A stretch of 64,000 bases of DNA from Aedes albopictus (taxonomy: Eukaryota; Arthropoda; Insecta; Diptera; Culicidae): positions 334,504,312 to 334,568,311 of the forward strand of contig NC_085138.1 of assembly GCF_035046485.1 (NCBI RefSeq). The letters run 5' to 3'. This document shows, one piece after another, positions 42,271-52,230 of this stretch. The notes beneath the pieces are model-generated. The model was not told the origin of the DNA, made no database searches, and saw only the letters and a list, made by a program, of their open reading frames with translations. Positions within the stretch are counted from its first letter, which is position 1, and each line of letters begins with the position of its first letter. A program made the position numbers and the translations under genes.

Positions 42271-42456
42271 CTACTCGGTGGATTTCCATGAAACTACGTT
42301 AGCAACGAATTTCAATCAAAACTTTTGAACTCGAGTTTTGCAAGTTTACTTAATGTGTAATTATTTAAGTTTAAAGTTTAATTTATCCCGAGAAAACATC
42401 TGAAAGTATGCAATTTCTAAAAAAAATTAGTGAAATATATATAATATCGGAAGTAT

Positions 42457-44037
42457 CCCAGTAAACATTTTGGTGTGTATAATTTGTGTTATACACATCC
42501 ATATAAGAACCAACGTACTCGTATAAAGTGCACAAAACTGCTATATACGTACCAAAGTGGAGGCCATATACATACTTCTGACGAGTTTCCTCGACTTCCT
42601 ATGAACAGTAATACGATGGGCCTCAAATATCGACGAAATAAATATAAATGACTTAACGTGATAAGTTATACGATGTCCCAAATACCGATGAAAAAAAAGT
42701 TGAAAGTCCAAATCCAGCATTGATCGCAGAACCTCGAGATCCTTAATCCCAAACCGTACCTCGGGACCAATTCATCTTACTTGAAAAGAGTTTGAATTTT
42801 GGCTAATTTAAACTAAGAGCTTACCCGTATCGTATCATTGGTGCTAAAAGGGAGACTATAATTTTCGCTAAGTCTTTGCGATTCCACTTCGTGCTTTTCC
42901 AACCTAATATCTAATACAACATATTAATCCTGTTCAACGACGTAGGTTGAACTTGCTCGAAGTTGCTGCATCCCGCTCTTACCCGTTCGATGACAAATGG
43001 GTAAGAGCAAGATGCAGCAACTTCGAGCAAGTTCAACCTGCGTCGTTGAACAGGACTATTATCTGTCAGATATACAACTTCTAGCGATTTTGAATGGCGC
43101 TTTATGCTAGTTGCTTTGTTTACATCAGAACAGTCACTGCCGCCGCGCTCTAGTCGTCGTCGTCGTGGAAAGAGTTCCTTGTGAATTATCTCCGATTTCT
43201 AGTGGAAGCCCGTTTTAAACATTCAAAGCATCTTGTGCCGCGGTCATCAGCAGCAGAAAATGCAAAAACGGCTTCATAAGGAGTGCGCTTAATGGCTGGA
43301 ACTGACCAAGGATGTGGATGAGATTACCGCATCCAAATACGAAGCAGCTGCAGGAACAATTCCATCCAAAAATTCATGGATTGGAGATGATCGTTAAATC
43401 AGCACCCAGTTTTAGTTGGCGGCTAGTACCTACTACTGTGTTTTAACTGTCTTAACTGCAATCAACAGGTGCATAATTTTGATTTTTTTTTTAAACGGAT
43501 TGAAAATCGGAGGCGAGGTGAGTGAAATAAGTGCCATATTGTGTATGTACCGGGTGATGTGATACGGGGGAGATGGGATTGTGCTTATCGATTGTGTTGG
43601 CTGTCGGACTTTTTCACGTGTGCATGTAACTAATAATACCAGGATGCAGAAATTAGGCATTTGCATTTGGTCAATGTGTTATGTAGGGCCCTGCATTGAA
43701 AATCAACAAGCTACCGGCCGAATCGCAATAACGATTTCTGTTCGTCTTGGCTTTACGGGTGACAACTTTTGTGAAGTCATTACAATTCCACTCAATGTTT
43801 GCCTGATTGAATATAAGATTGAGCATTTTCAACAGCTAGTGACGATTTTATTTCTCTCTATTTACGCCTTGAGCTGTTTATAATACTGTTCGTCGTAAAC
43901 AAATCGCAATGCCGATTTCTATACAATTTTTTCCGACATTATTGTTGCAATATTTTCCATTTTGAGCGATTTCGATTTCTAACAGAATAAAATAAGATTT
44001 TGTATATATAATGTTTTACGATATGTGGTTTACTGGG
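42457..44037. mobile_element. CCCAGTAAAC-ended element in the large intron
   Basis: CCCAGTAAACATTTTGG at the left and GTTTACTGGG at the right (44028-44037) are inverted. Target duplication not clear. Contains the hairpin 42929-43054 and a 100-codon frame (43581-43883) without recognised motifs. Confidence 0.5.
42929..43054. repeat. Near-perfect 126-bp hairpin
   Basis: CCTGTTCAACGACGTAGGTT and its inverse bound arms of about 55 bp around a loop near gttcgatgacaaa. Two or three mismatches at most were seen. The fold would be a long dsRNA stem if transcribed. No target duplication is evident. Confidence 0.7.
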
Positions 44038-44495
44038 ATAACTTTATGCACAAATTTGAATATTATAGAATTTTTAAAGACGAAATCTGGTTAAGCGAAT
44101 AATTGGAAGCTTTAAACTTTTATTCGAATATTCATTAAATGTGCATCAAAAGTTTGAAAGTGTCTTTGAAGTTTATCTAACACGCAGTTTGGTAAAATAT
44201 TGAATTTGATGTAGAAATGTGATTAATTGGGTATAAAATATGTATACTCATCATTCAATAACCCTTGAACCAGATAATGGTCATCTTCCACACATTGTTT
44301 TAAGTTTAGAGCGTTATTTTTGATAAATAGAAAAGCCCCTCATGTCAATCAATTCTAAAAAACAGCAAGTGTGAAAATAAACTTCAGATTTAGAAGTTTC
44401 TGTTCGGAAACAATCAGAAACGGTAAAATTTAGAGCTGTTACAAATAACAAATGCTTGTTGGACGGTGTTATAAAGTATGGCAGTAGATATTTAC

Positions 44496-44733
44496 CTTCA
44501 GATGATCGGCTGCGCATTGCGTTATCATGCTTTTATTTTGCGCTTCAACGAGCGCTTGTTCCAGTGTGGTCACTCGTTTTTGTAGTCGTCTATATTTTTG
44601 CTTCAGATTATCTCTCGACCTTTTCACCTTTTTATGTACCTTGAGCAACCGAGGATAAGCTCGACGTGCTTCTTCAGGAGTGATATCCAGTTTATCCGAG
44701 AGTTTATCGCTTGTGTTTTTCAGTACATTTTTC
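44496..44733 (-). CDS. P-like transposase exon 4: coiled-coil region
   Basis: Acceptor aaagcttcag|GAAA, donor CTGAAG|GTAAAT, 238 nt. It encodes a Lys/Arg-rich helix (KVKRSRDNLKQKYRRLQKR followed by VTTLEQALVEAQ) with a heptad-like pattern, in the place where P transposases carry a leucine-zipper/coiled coil for oligomerisation. In phase with exons 3 and 5. Confidence 0.75.
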
Positions 44734-44790
44734 CTGAAGCTTTTTAAAGAATATTACAATTTTTTATTGATCAAAGCTAAAATTTCCTAC

Positions 44791-44857
44791 CTCACTAAAT
44801 TTGAATTTTTCGAATCAACCAAGCTTTCGTCATCGGAGCAAAGGAACTCCAAACTTT
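44791..44857 (-). CDS. P-like transposase exon 3: short linker
   Basis: Acceptor taattttagag|AAAG, donor GTGAG|GTAGGA, 67 nt. Encodes an acidic Ser-rich linker (ESLEFLCSDDESLVDSKNSN). It joins exon 2 and exon 4 in frame only if the second of two adjacent AGs is used; the first AG gives a stop. That makes it the least certain exon. Confidence 0.55.
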
Positions 44858-44919
44858 CTCTAAAATTAAGAAAGCAAACTATGAAATTTAATTTTTTTTG
44901 CAACTTCCTGGAGAAATAC

Positions 44920-46313
44920 AAACGCCCGCATAATCACAAACTGTAAATGTAACGTTTCTCATACTGTAGATGACCATTAGCAATTGTAATTTAACCATTT
45001 GCCAGACTACCGAAGATAACAGTAAGCTAACCATTTCATGTACACATTTGCCAGTTTGACAAATGGTAATCCGCCAATTTACAGTATGTGGAATAGGCGG
45101 TTAAGATTGGTTACCATAAAAAATCGCTAGTTTTCTCGAACAAATTTTTCGCAATACAGTAAAGGATATGGTCAATATATTATCCAGTTTTTTAGATAAT
45201 TCACTGCGTGGCAAATGGTTACAGAACAGTGCAACAGTAAATCTGGGAGAAAATCGACAATGTATGTGTTATTCTTGACTTATGGTCATTTATGGTATTT
45301 TCAACTTATGGTATGTGGTTCTACTGCATTTAAACCGTTTAAAAATTAAAAAGCCAGTTATGCGTTCACCAAAGCATTTTTTTTATTCATTGAATATTTA
45401 CACTTGTTTCCACTTTCAAGATCCAAGATCACCTGTGCCGAATGATCTCTACGCATCATACCGGTCAGCGGACCCTGCGTTGATGGAGGGGCCTCTTACG
45501 TCATTTCCATCAGATGGGCAGTGATTTCTACTAGAGTTACTCGACTTGCGACGCGTGCAATCCTGGTCCCGGGCCTACGGCCACGGCGATTGAATCTTAC
45601 CAAGAACCTTCTTCCGGTGGTGACGGATTTCCAGCCCACAGCATTGTAGATATTTTTTTACCTCCCTTTTGAGGGGTCACTAGCAGTCGCACAGATTCAA
45701 GCGGGATGAGTGTTGTTGAGCTCACAGCAAGTTCGTGAATTCTGCAAAATAATTTTAATACGTTGAGTTCCATTACCCAAAACAACAAAATAGAATAATC
45801 ATGCAAAACTTACCATTATTTCATCCGGACCACTCCTGGAACTTCAAACAGTTTACGCAGCAAGTTTTCACATTGTTTTTAATTCTGCTCACGAACGACC
45901 ACAGGAATTTTTTTTTATTTTTTTCACAAAACTGCAAACTTCAAAGTTTGGTGAGTACAAATACCAATGTGTGCAATTATTTGGCAAACTGTTGAATTTA
46001 AGTAGCATACAGTGATATATGTCTGTGTAAGTGTGTTTCGCAAATATAACCACCAACCATTTGAGAAAAGGTCGTTTTATATTGCCACCATGTTTCGCGA
46101 AATGCATTGCTTTATTATTTAACAATTTCTGCACAACATGACATACTATTACAGTCTGGTATGAGTTATTTAGACTGTTCTTAATGATCGAGTGCTACGA
46201 GTATCACAGTTATCAACTGAAAAGCACCTGTTCGTGATATAGTAACATAAACAGATACAGGAGACTTACTGTTTGGAGTGTAATACAAATTGTAATTGAC
46301 TATGCGGGCGTTT
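44920..46313. mobile_element. Possible insertion at the exon 2 / intron 2 junction
   Basis: AAACGCCCGCATAATCA at 44920 and, reversed at 46313, AAACGCCCGCATAGTCA form an inverted pair of about 17 bp with one mismatch. Exon 2 stops being open inside it (TAG 46302-46300). Removing it places exon 2's end GAAG next to GTATTT as a splice donor and gives phase agreement with exon 3. No target duplication was found, so the boundaries and the insertion itself are inferred. Interior: no recognised gene. Confidence 0.5.
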
Positions 46314-46516
46314 CTTCTTTTGTTGTTTTTGCAAAAATGGTTGGCACGGCATTTTTACGTAAGATTTGCTTGTTCCCGCTGATTTTGTAATCTTCTCCCG
46401 CAAAATGATTTCCGCATATTCGAGATCTACCGGATACCAATGCATCGATTTGCTGCCCTGTTAATATCAATATCGAGCGAATCCACCTTTTTCTTTCATG
46501 TGCGTTTTTTGGAAAT
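46314..46516 (-). CDS. P-like transposase exon 2: body of the THAP zinc finger
   Basis: Acceptor acaatgcag|ATTT. Encodes RFPKNAHERKRWI, SRICGNHF and AVPTIF, the hallmark block of THAP domains: the conserved FPK, the invariant Trp, the C-x2-H zinc ligands (Cys56 and His59 of the predicted protein), and AVPT.F at 78-83. The two N-terminal Cys ligands are supplied by exon 1. The THAP finger is the site-specific DNA-binding domain of P transposase. Confidence 0.85.
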
Positions 46517-46573
46517 CTGCATTGTATTAGAAAATATGTTGACATCTATTTTTTGAAATAAACAATCTCTTAC

Positions 46574-47173
46574 CTGTGACTGCTTAGGGTATTTAAGCCA
46601 ATAGTGGACCCCTTACCTATAGTGGACCCCCTTATATTTTTCCTAATTTTCCTGCTTAAATCTGTTTTTACCGGTGAACTTCCACCGGGAGACGATGGAT
46701 CATGTTCCTAGCCAGTAGTTACAAGTGGTGGAGCTACGCTGGAAAGCAATAATTTGATGTTTTGAACAAATTTGTAAATGTAAACAAATCTGGGGGACCA
46801 CTATTGGTTAAATCCAAGAGGGTCCACTATTGTCTCCATTTTAACATGGTAAGAGAATACGATTTATCCTTTAGTGGACCCCAACAATCCTATAGTGGAC
46901 CCCGGGGGACCACTATAGGATAATTTAAGCCAGATTTGAAATGATTATTTTATGGGAAATATAGGGTGGTTTGGTAAGGTTTTTGTGTGCAATGTGCAGG
47001 AAAGACATAGAACTTGCTGTGCAAACGTTGACAGGGGCAATTTAATTGGAATATCATACTGTTTTAACGATCAGAGCAATTTTCAGCTACTAAGGGGTCC
47101 ACTATTGGTTAAAATACCCTACGCTCAAAGAATCGTTGAGATCACGTAAACATTGTTCGATAATACAACGCAT
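46574..47173 (-). CDS. P-like transposase exon 1: start codon and first THAP ligands, split by an element
   Basis: ATG at 47173-47171. The first residues carry Cys3 and Cys8 (C-x4-C), then a Ser-rich stretch. The donor CACAG|GTAAGA at 46574 leaves two bases that complete an Arg codon with exon 2, giving the family's H-R-F-P-K. Coding sequence is 47173-47120 plus 46584-46574 once the TA element is removed (65 nt). Confidence 0.7.
46587..47119. mobile_element. TA-flanked element in exon 1 of the P-like gene, 533 bp
   Basis: Ends GGGTATTTAAGCCAATAGTG (left) and GGGTATTTTAACCAATAGTG (right, reversed), with TA at 46585-46586 and 47120-47121. The word AGTGGACCCC recurs at least seven times in both orientations (for example 46602, 46621, 46871, 46892, and inverted at 46795, 46830, 47096). 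No frame. A Tc1/mariner-type non-autonomous element. Confidence 0.85.
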
Positions 47174-47330
47174 TTTGTTTCTTAAATGTCTTAAAACTAT
47201 GCCTTATATATTTTATTTACACTTTTGTACACTTAACTTAAAAGATTTTGTTTCGAAAATGTTTTAAAACTATGCCTTATATATAATATTTACACTTTTT
47301 TACACTTAAACTACTTCAAATTCTTTTATG
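47174..47330 (+). repeat. Tandem duplication, about 76 bp x 2
   Basis: tttgtttc..aaatgt.ttaaaactatgccttatata..atttacactttt.tacactta occurs at 47174-47242 and 47250-47321. It lies just upstream of the presumed start of the P-like gene, in its promoter region. Confidence 0.65.
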
Positions 47331-47334
47331 TACA

Positions 47335-48110
47335 CAAAAACTTTTTCAAACACTTTATAAACTTTAATATTACTTACGAAATGATTGACTCAATATGCAT
47401 AAAGATGGTAAAACTAATTTGGTAATCAAGTCCAGTCACGAAAGTCACACACATGAATTAAACTTGGTCCACTTCAAATTTATTGCGCCGGAATTCAACC
47501 ACACAAACAATTTTTACGTCCGAAACCATTCAGAGTCGAAGCTGTAATGAATGAAACAACTTCTTCGACCTATCGGTACGGCGTTGCGGCTGTCTCACAC
47601 TCACACACGCACACAACCAACACACTGCGCCACCGCCGTCGTGTTGTGGAGAAAGCATTGACATTGTGGGTCAAAGAAGCAGCCTGCGTTGTCGCGTGTA
47701 GTGCATCTTCCATTTGCTATGCGGCAATGGACACGCGTCGTCCATTTACACGACTTACACCGAGCCATGCAAACATGAATTTTATTACCTGGCTCTGTAA
47801 CGATTTCCTACTTCTCAACAGCTGAGCAAGCACGGCCCATGGCGAATCTCCCCCACAATTGCGAACCGAGTGGCGACGACGAAAAGCAGCAGAAAATACA
47901 GTTTCGCGCATTGATTCCTGTATTTATTTCCAACGCGTGGCTCAATACCCTCAATACAGAATGTTATTTCCAATGAAATACAAATTCAATTTACATTTTA
48001 TTTCATTTTCTGCTCTTTTTCTGCAAATGCATGCAGTTCGTTTTATTTTTTGAAATTTTATTTGAAATACGATCTTTTGAAAACTTACGCTCGATTATTC
48101 AGTTTGACAG
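47335..48110. other. Unassigned region upstream of the P-like gene
   Basis: No recognised gene. A patch of cacaca/actcac words lies at 47590-47625. The right terminus of the P-like element should be here or nearby but was not identified. Confidence 0.35.
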
Positions 48111-48114
48111 TACC

Positions 48115-48640
48115 ACCCGGACCAAAATTTTTAGGTACGCTGACATTGTTCGGCAGCTGTCAAGTAGCTCCCGGGTTGGATTACCTCTATGATCCTGTAT
48201 GATCCTGTCCAACACACTTCCTGCAGCGCTATGATTCCGAACCCGCGGTCCTTCAGTATATCGGCGAGTATGCGGGTGCTCCCAATGAAGTTGAGAGATC
48301 TGCAGTTCCACGTACCGAGCTTCCAATCGCAAGTCCCTTTTCGTCGCTGTGGTTGTCGCCATTGGTATCGGTTCGCATTCTTCTCTTGTTGATTTTCCGG
48401 TGCTAATCTTTTTTACGGCAGGCTCGCAGGGCCTGACACCAACCCACTAACCCAGGGAGCTGGGCTTATCTTCCCGGAAGCTACGGGTTCTGCATTGGCA
48501 TTTCCTTCAACTACAGTGCTAAATAGCTGGGCTCAAGCGCCAGTCTTCGCCGGGGGTGGTGTTTTTAATGGGCGCTCAGGAGATAATATTGTACCTGAGC
48601 TTCCACCCCCGTGGCTTATGAACAGGCTCTAATCTAAATT
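48115..48640 (-). pseudogene. LINE 5' fragment: endonuclease N-terminus
   Basis: On the minus strand at about 48410-48180 one frame reads WKLGTWNCRSLNF, then IGSTRILADILKDRGFG and ALQEV, the first conserved blocks of APE-type LINE endonucleases (the catalytic Asn in TWNCRSL and Glu in ALQEV). It is cut off after that. The upstream part to 48640 would be 5' untranslated or ORF1-linked. It could be the missing front of the same family as 29222-32035. Not intact. Confidence 0.65.
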
Positions 48641-48644
48641 ACCT

Positions 48645-49980
48645 ACTCCAATTGTTTTGATCACAATCAAATTCCATTTAGGTACCGTTACCTGAAGCAT
48701 AGAAAATAGCTGACAACTGATAGATTTTGCTGCGAGACATAGCTGTGTTCAGGCTATAGTTCAACAAGAAACAAATAGTTCCAGAACATCAAAACTCATT
48801 CCACATCTCTGAAGATTTAAGAAAATCGCTCTTTCGATGCCTCGTTTGATGTCAACCAACATCGTGTGACATCCGAACCGGGGAAGGCGGAGGCCCTCGG
48901 TTAATTTTAAACAAATTAGTCACCTGATCCACTCCATTTCACCCCTTTTTCCAACACTTGTCCTGTTTGTAAGAGCGCATATGCCGACTCCTCTCTGAGC
49001 CGATCCGGTTGAGCTACTTCCAAACAAACAAAGTATCGAGTTGCATACCCCTTGACTGCCCTTGGATGCCATCAATTGGTGCCATCTCTCTGAACCATGC
49101 GCGACTTGTATTTAGGTATCATATTTCATCGAGTTTGGTGTTGAGCTATTTTGAAGCCGAACCTGCCTACCTTTGGCCACGCATGGTGCGAGGGAACAAT
49201 TTTACGCTTGATCGACTCCAATGGCTCCAACATGGTCCCGGCTCGGTTTGGGTACTCTGATTCAAATTTCATTCTAATTGATTTTTTGCTACTGCAAGTG
49301 GTCCCCCATCTACCCAATAATGAACCTAAGCCACATGTGGGCCAACAAGATGGATTGCAAACGATAGGCAAGTCAATATTTTGATCTATACATGTATGCA
49401 TAGAAGAGATGGGAGGCAGCGTGCTACTGGATTTGCATCGAAAAACCTACCACTTGACAGCTGTTGCCATCAGTTTTCTGATGTGATGTGATGCTGGCTG
49501 TGAGTCTGCGGACGGGATGAAAGGCTTGGATTCTGTTATGACTTTTGGGTGGTCAATATTTTGATCGATGGCCAACCCGTACATTGCATAACCCGGCAAA
49601 AAATGATTTCGTGGTCGGTTCATGGATTGAAACTCAATATTGCCACCTAGTCCTAGACGAGTTTCCTCATCATAACCAGGGTGTTTGACATGTGCATAAT
49701 AAACTTGAATTATCGGAGATTTTTTTTTCGTTGGAAAAATCGAGGGAAAAATCTGGAGTTCTTCAGAGCAACATACCTTATCGTTTCACGTAAAGATACC
49801 AGACCATAACAATCGCAAATCTACACTGATCACTAAATGGTGATGGCCTTGCGCTCAAAATTCTCCTTAACATACAATGCACAATACCGACATCCGCCTC
49901 GGTATGATCTACAGCGACTGAAGCAACCGCATGTCGGCTCAGCATAGGGTGAGCGAGATCAAAATGACCCCACTGGATGG
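48645..49980. other. Unassigned
   Basis: No recognisable gene or repeat structure. Frames of 73-91 codons lack motifs. Confidence 0.35.
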
Positions 49981-49984
49981 AGTA

Positions 49985-50640
49985 CAGCCGAGATCACCGT
50001 CGGCTCGACGAGGAATGCAGAGCTGTTTTGGAGGAAAAGAGCGCAGCGCGTAAGATAATGCTGCAGCATGGCAACCGGCAGAACGTGAAACGATACAACA
50101 AAAGTGGACCCACATTTTTGGGAGAAAAAAACGCCATCTTAGTGGCAAGGTTGCGATCATTCATTTGCAAAGATTTACATTCATTTGCTATTATCTCAGT
50201 TCAGAAGCATACTATCGAAAAACAATGTATGGATGAATTAAACCTTGTAGTTTTATCTGAAAGTTTGCCGAATAACATTGGGGTCGCAAACGTATACCAA
50301 AGTCGTGAGCGAGCTGTGAAGGCAACTCTCCACGCGGTGAATGTAAATTTCATTCACGCTGTGGAAAGTTGCCTTCACAGCTCGCTCACGACTTTGGAAT
50401 GCGTGTGCGACCCCAATGTTATTCAGCAAACTTTCAGATAAAACTACAAGGTTAAATTTATCCATACATTGTTTTTCGATAGCATGCTTCTGAACTGAGA
50501 TAATAGCAAATGAATGTAAATCTTTGCAAATGAATGGTTGCAACCTTGCTTAGTGGCGGAGTTGAAGAAGTTGGAACTGCTGTGTCGTTTTCAAGTCCTC
50601 CCAAAAAACTATATCCATACTTCTTCAACCGGATGTCGTT
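49985..50640 (+). pseudogene. RTE linker fragment, split by a hairpin MITE
   Basis: Plus strand LDEECRAVLEEKSAARKIML and QHGNRQNVKRY (49995-50095) correspond to the endonuclease-RT linker of the RTE family seen at 35400-35560. Sequence resumes after the MITE with gttgaagaagttggaactgctgtg at 50561, the next part of the same linker, and then fades. Only a scrap of the element. Confidence 0.65.
50146..50548. mobile_element. Hairpin MITE, 403 bp, 8-bp duplication
   Basis: CAAGGTTGC(G/A)A(T/C)CATTC ends. The arms run almost to the centre, making a nearly complete palindrome with about 15 central unpaired bases. CTTAGTGG is duplicated exactly at 50138-50145 and 50549-50556, consistent with hAT-type insertion. 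Open frames on both strands here are mirror images produced by the palindrome. Confidence 0.8.
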
Positions 50641-50644
50641 TACT

Positions 50645-51450
50645 GAAGCTTTTTCCATTTATTTTCCAACCATTAATTCACTTATGTTGTATTACCGAGC
50701 CCTTGTTTCCTCGTTTTCCCAAATGCCCTGCCGTCATCATTCAAAACAATCTATACACGGGAACTCGTTCTCAATAGGGAACACACCAGTGTAACAACTG
50801 CACATCCACAGACCAACAACGCATTTATCTCTCTAGAACACACACCGGAATCGCTCTGGGAGCCCACAACCAGTGGAGAAAAACTAGATACGGTCGGATT
50901 GTTTCCCCACAATACAAGGAAATCCATATTCCGTCCGCACACTTGTCCCTTTACCATCACAAATCGAAACGTCGCCGTCGTCGTCGTTTCCTGGATCTTT
51001 CTTGCAGCATTCAAGCAACAACCTTTGCCTGAGTGGATCTTTTTTTTCTCCCATGTAGATCTGTGTGCTCCCCTAGTTCAAGAGCAACACATTCACGCTC
51101 TTTCGGTGTTTGTGCATTTTCAATTTTCGTTGAAAATACCGTATCCTTAGGGATATTAAAAATAAATACGGGAGATGGAAAATGAATTCAATTTGAATGG
51201 CTCTTGCCCGACCGTCACCACCGACCATCACCACAGAGAACGCTCAATTCTCGGGACCGACGGAGGAAGGACGGAATGGGACCGGATCTTTTCGTCTTCC
51301 TGAAAGTGTACTGCTTTTCGAAATAATGTGGTCGTAAGCATGTTTGATTATAGTGTTCGTCGTTCAAAATTGTGATTAAACAATTGTACATCATGTTTCT
51401 TGGACTGGATGAACATTGGCACTGTGAACAAATCAATAATGAATCAATAG
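50645..51450. other. Unassigned
   Basis: No recognised gene, RNA or repeat. Confidence 0.35.
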
Positions 51451-51454
51451 AGTA

Positions 51455-51990
51455 TTCATGCGCTCACCGAGGTGCTGCTTCTAACTTTCAATCTTCTCAC
51501 GTCCGTCCGACAAGAAGTTCCTTTTCTTATCCCTGCACATTTCGGCTCGCGCCATGAAGCCGTTGCAAAATGCGTTGAGCTTTTGGTAGAGCGTCCGTGT
51601 TTCTTGGGAACGGCACAGCAGTTCCATTTTAACGCACTCCGCTTCTTCCAGGTGGCGCTTTTTCTCCCGGAATAGCCGAGTCTTCTGTTTCCGCTTCTGT
51701 TTGTATAGTTCCACGTTCTACCGGGTTTCTTGCTGCAGCATTACCGCCCGCGTCGTCGTCCTCCTCTTCACGTCTGGACAAACCATTCATTCCGTCGACT
51801 CCGTTCTACGTACCCGCTGGTGCTCTGGACTACGTCGTCGATGGCTGCTTTTACTGTACTCTAGCAGATCGTTAGAGAGGCTCCATAGAGCTCACCCTCG
51901 TGATTCTGCGCGTATACTTAGTCGACATCTGGTTGTTTCAGTCTCTTAAGGTTGTACCGTGGTGGCCGCTGGTACTGTACATTGTTGATG
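51455..51990 (-). pseudogene. RTE linker fragment
   Basis: Minus strand QKRKQKTRLFREKKRHLEEA, ELLCRSQETRTLYQKLNAF and AEMCRDKKRNFLSDGREKIE closely parallel 35156-35521 of the RTE element at 33886-36355. The upstream nucleotide part (51720-51990) also parallels 35520-35790. Truncated at both ends. Confidence 0.75.
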
Positions 51991-52230
51991 ACTTGAAGTT
52001 TTGGAACTTTGCGATCTTGCTACCTTTGTCCAACACCTTCCGCTGATCTGATTTCATCTCAAAATTCCTCATCAATGTTGCCACCTAGTCTTGATACTGG
52101 TGTGTTTGCGCCATATGCCACAAACTTCGTTCAGCTTTCTGGAGATCCTCGCTTGTTAGCAAATCTGCAGAACTTCGGTGACTATCTCTTGCTCGCTGTA
52201 GTGCGATGTCACTAAAATGGTGTACCTACA

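Larger units (their letters stand above)
37413..47173 (-). pseudogene. P-element-like transposase gene, six exons, split by three insertions
   Basis: Inferred exons on the minus strand: E1 47173-46574, E2 46516-46314, E3 44857-44791, E4 44733-44496, E5 40513-40075, E6 40006-37473. Every junction has GT/AG and matching phase. Omitting the insertions 46587-47119 (E1) and 38614-39523 (E6), each with one TA copy, leaves 2634 nt, or 877 codons plus stop, with no stop or frameshift seen. This is the size of THAP9-like proteins. Order: N-terminal THAP finger, coiled coil, RNase-H-like catalytic regions, conserved C-terminal SQDHLE..F domain. AATAAA signals lie downstream (minus, 37422-37417 and about 37361). 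The insertion 44920-46313 sits exactly at the end of E2. It is a dead gene by insertion, not by point decay. Confidence 0.8.

Noticed and set aside
45597..45806. An additional P-like exon (splice-like signals at 45742 and 45601)
   Set aside because: Its only open phase does not match the exon on either side and would create a stop with exon 3. It lies inside the presumed insertion 44920-46313.
50253..50543. A pair of 96- and 154-codon frames with similar sequence
   Set aside because: Both come from the palindromic MITE 50146-50548.
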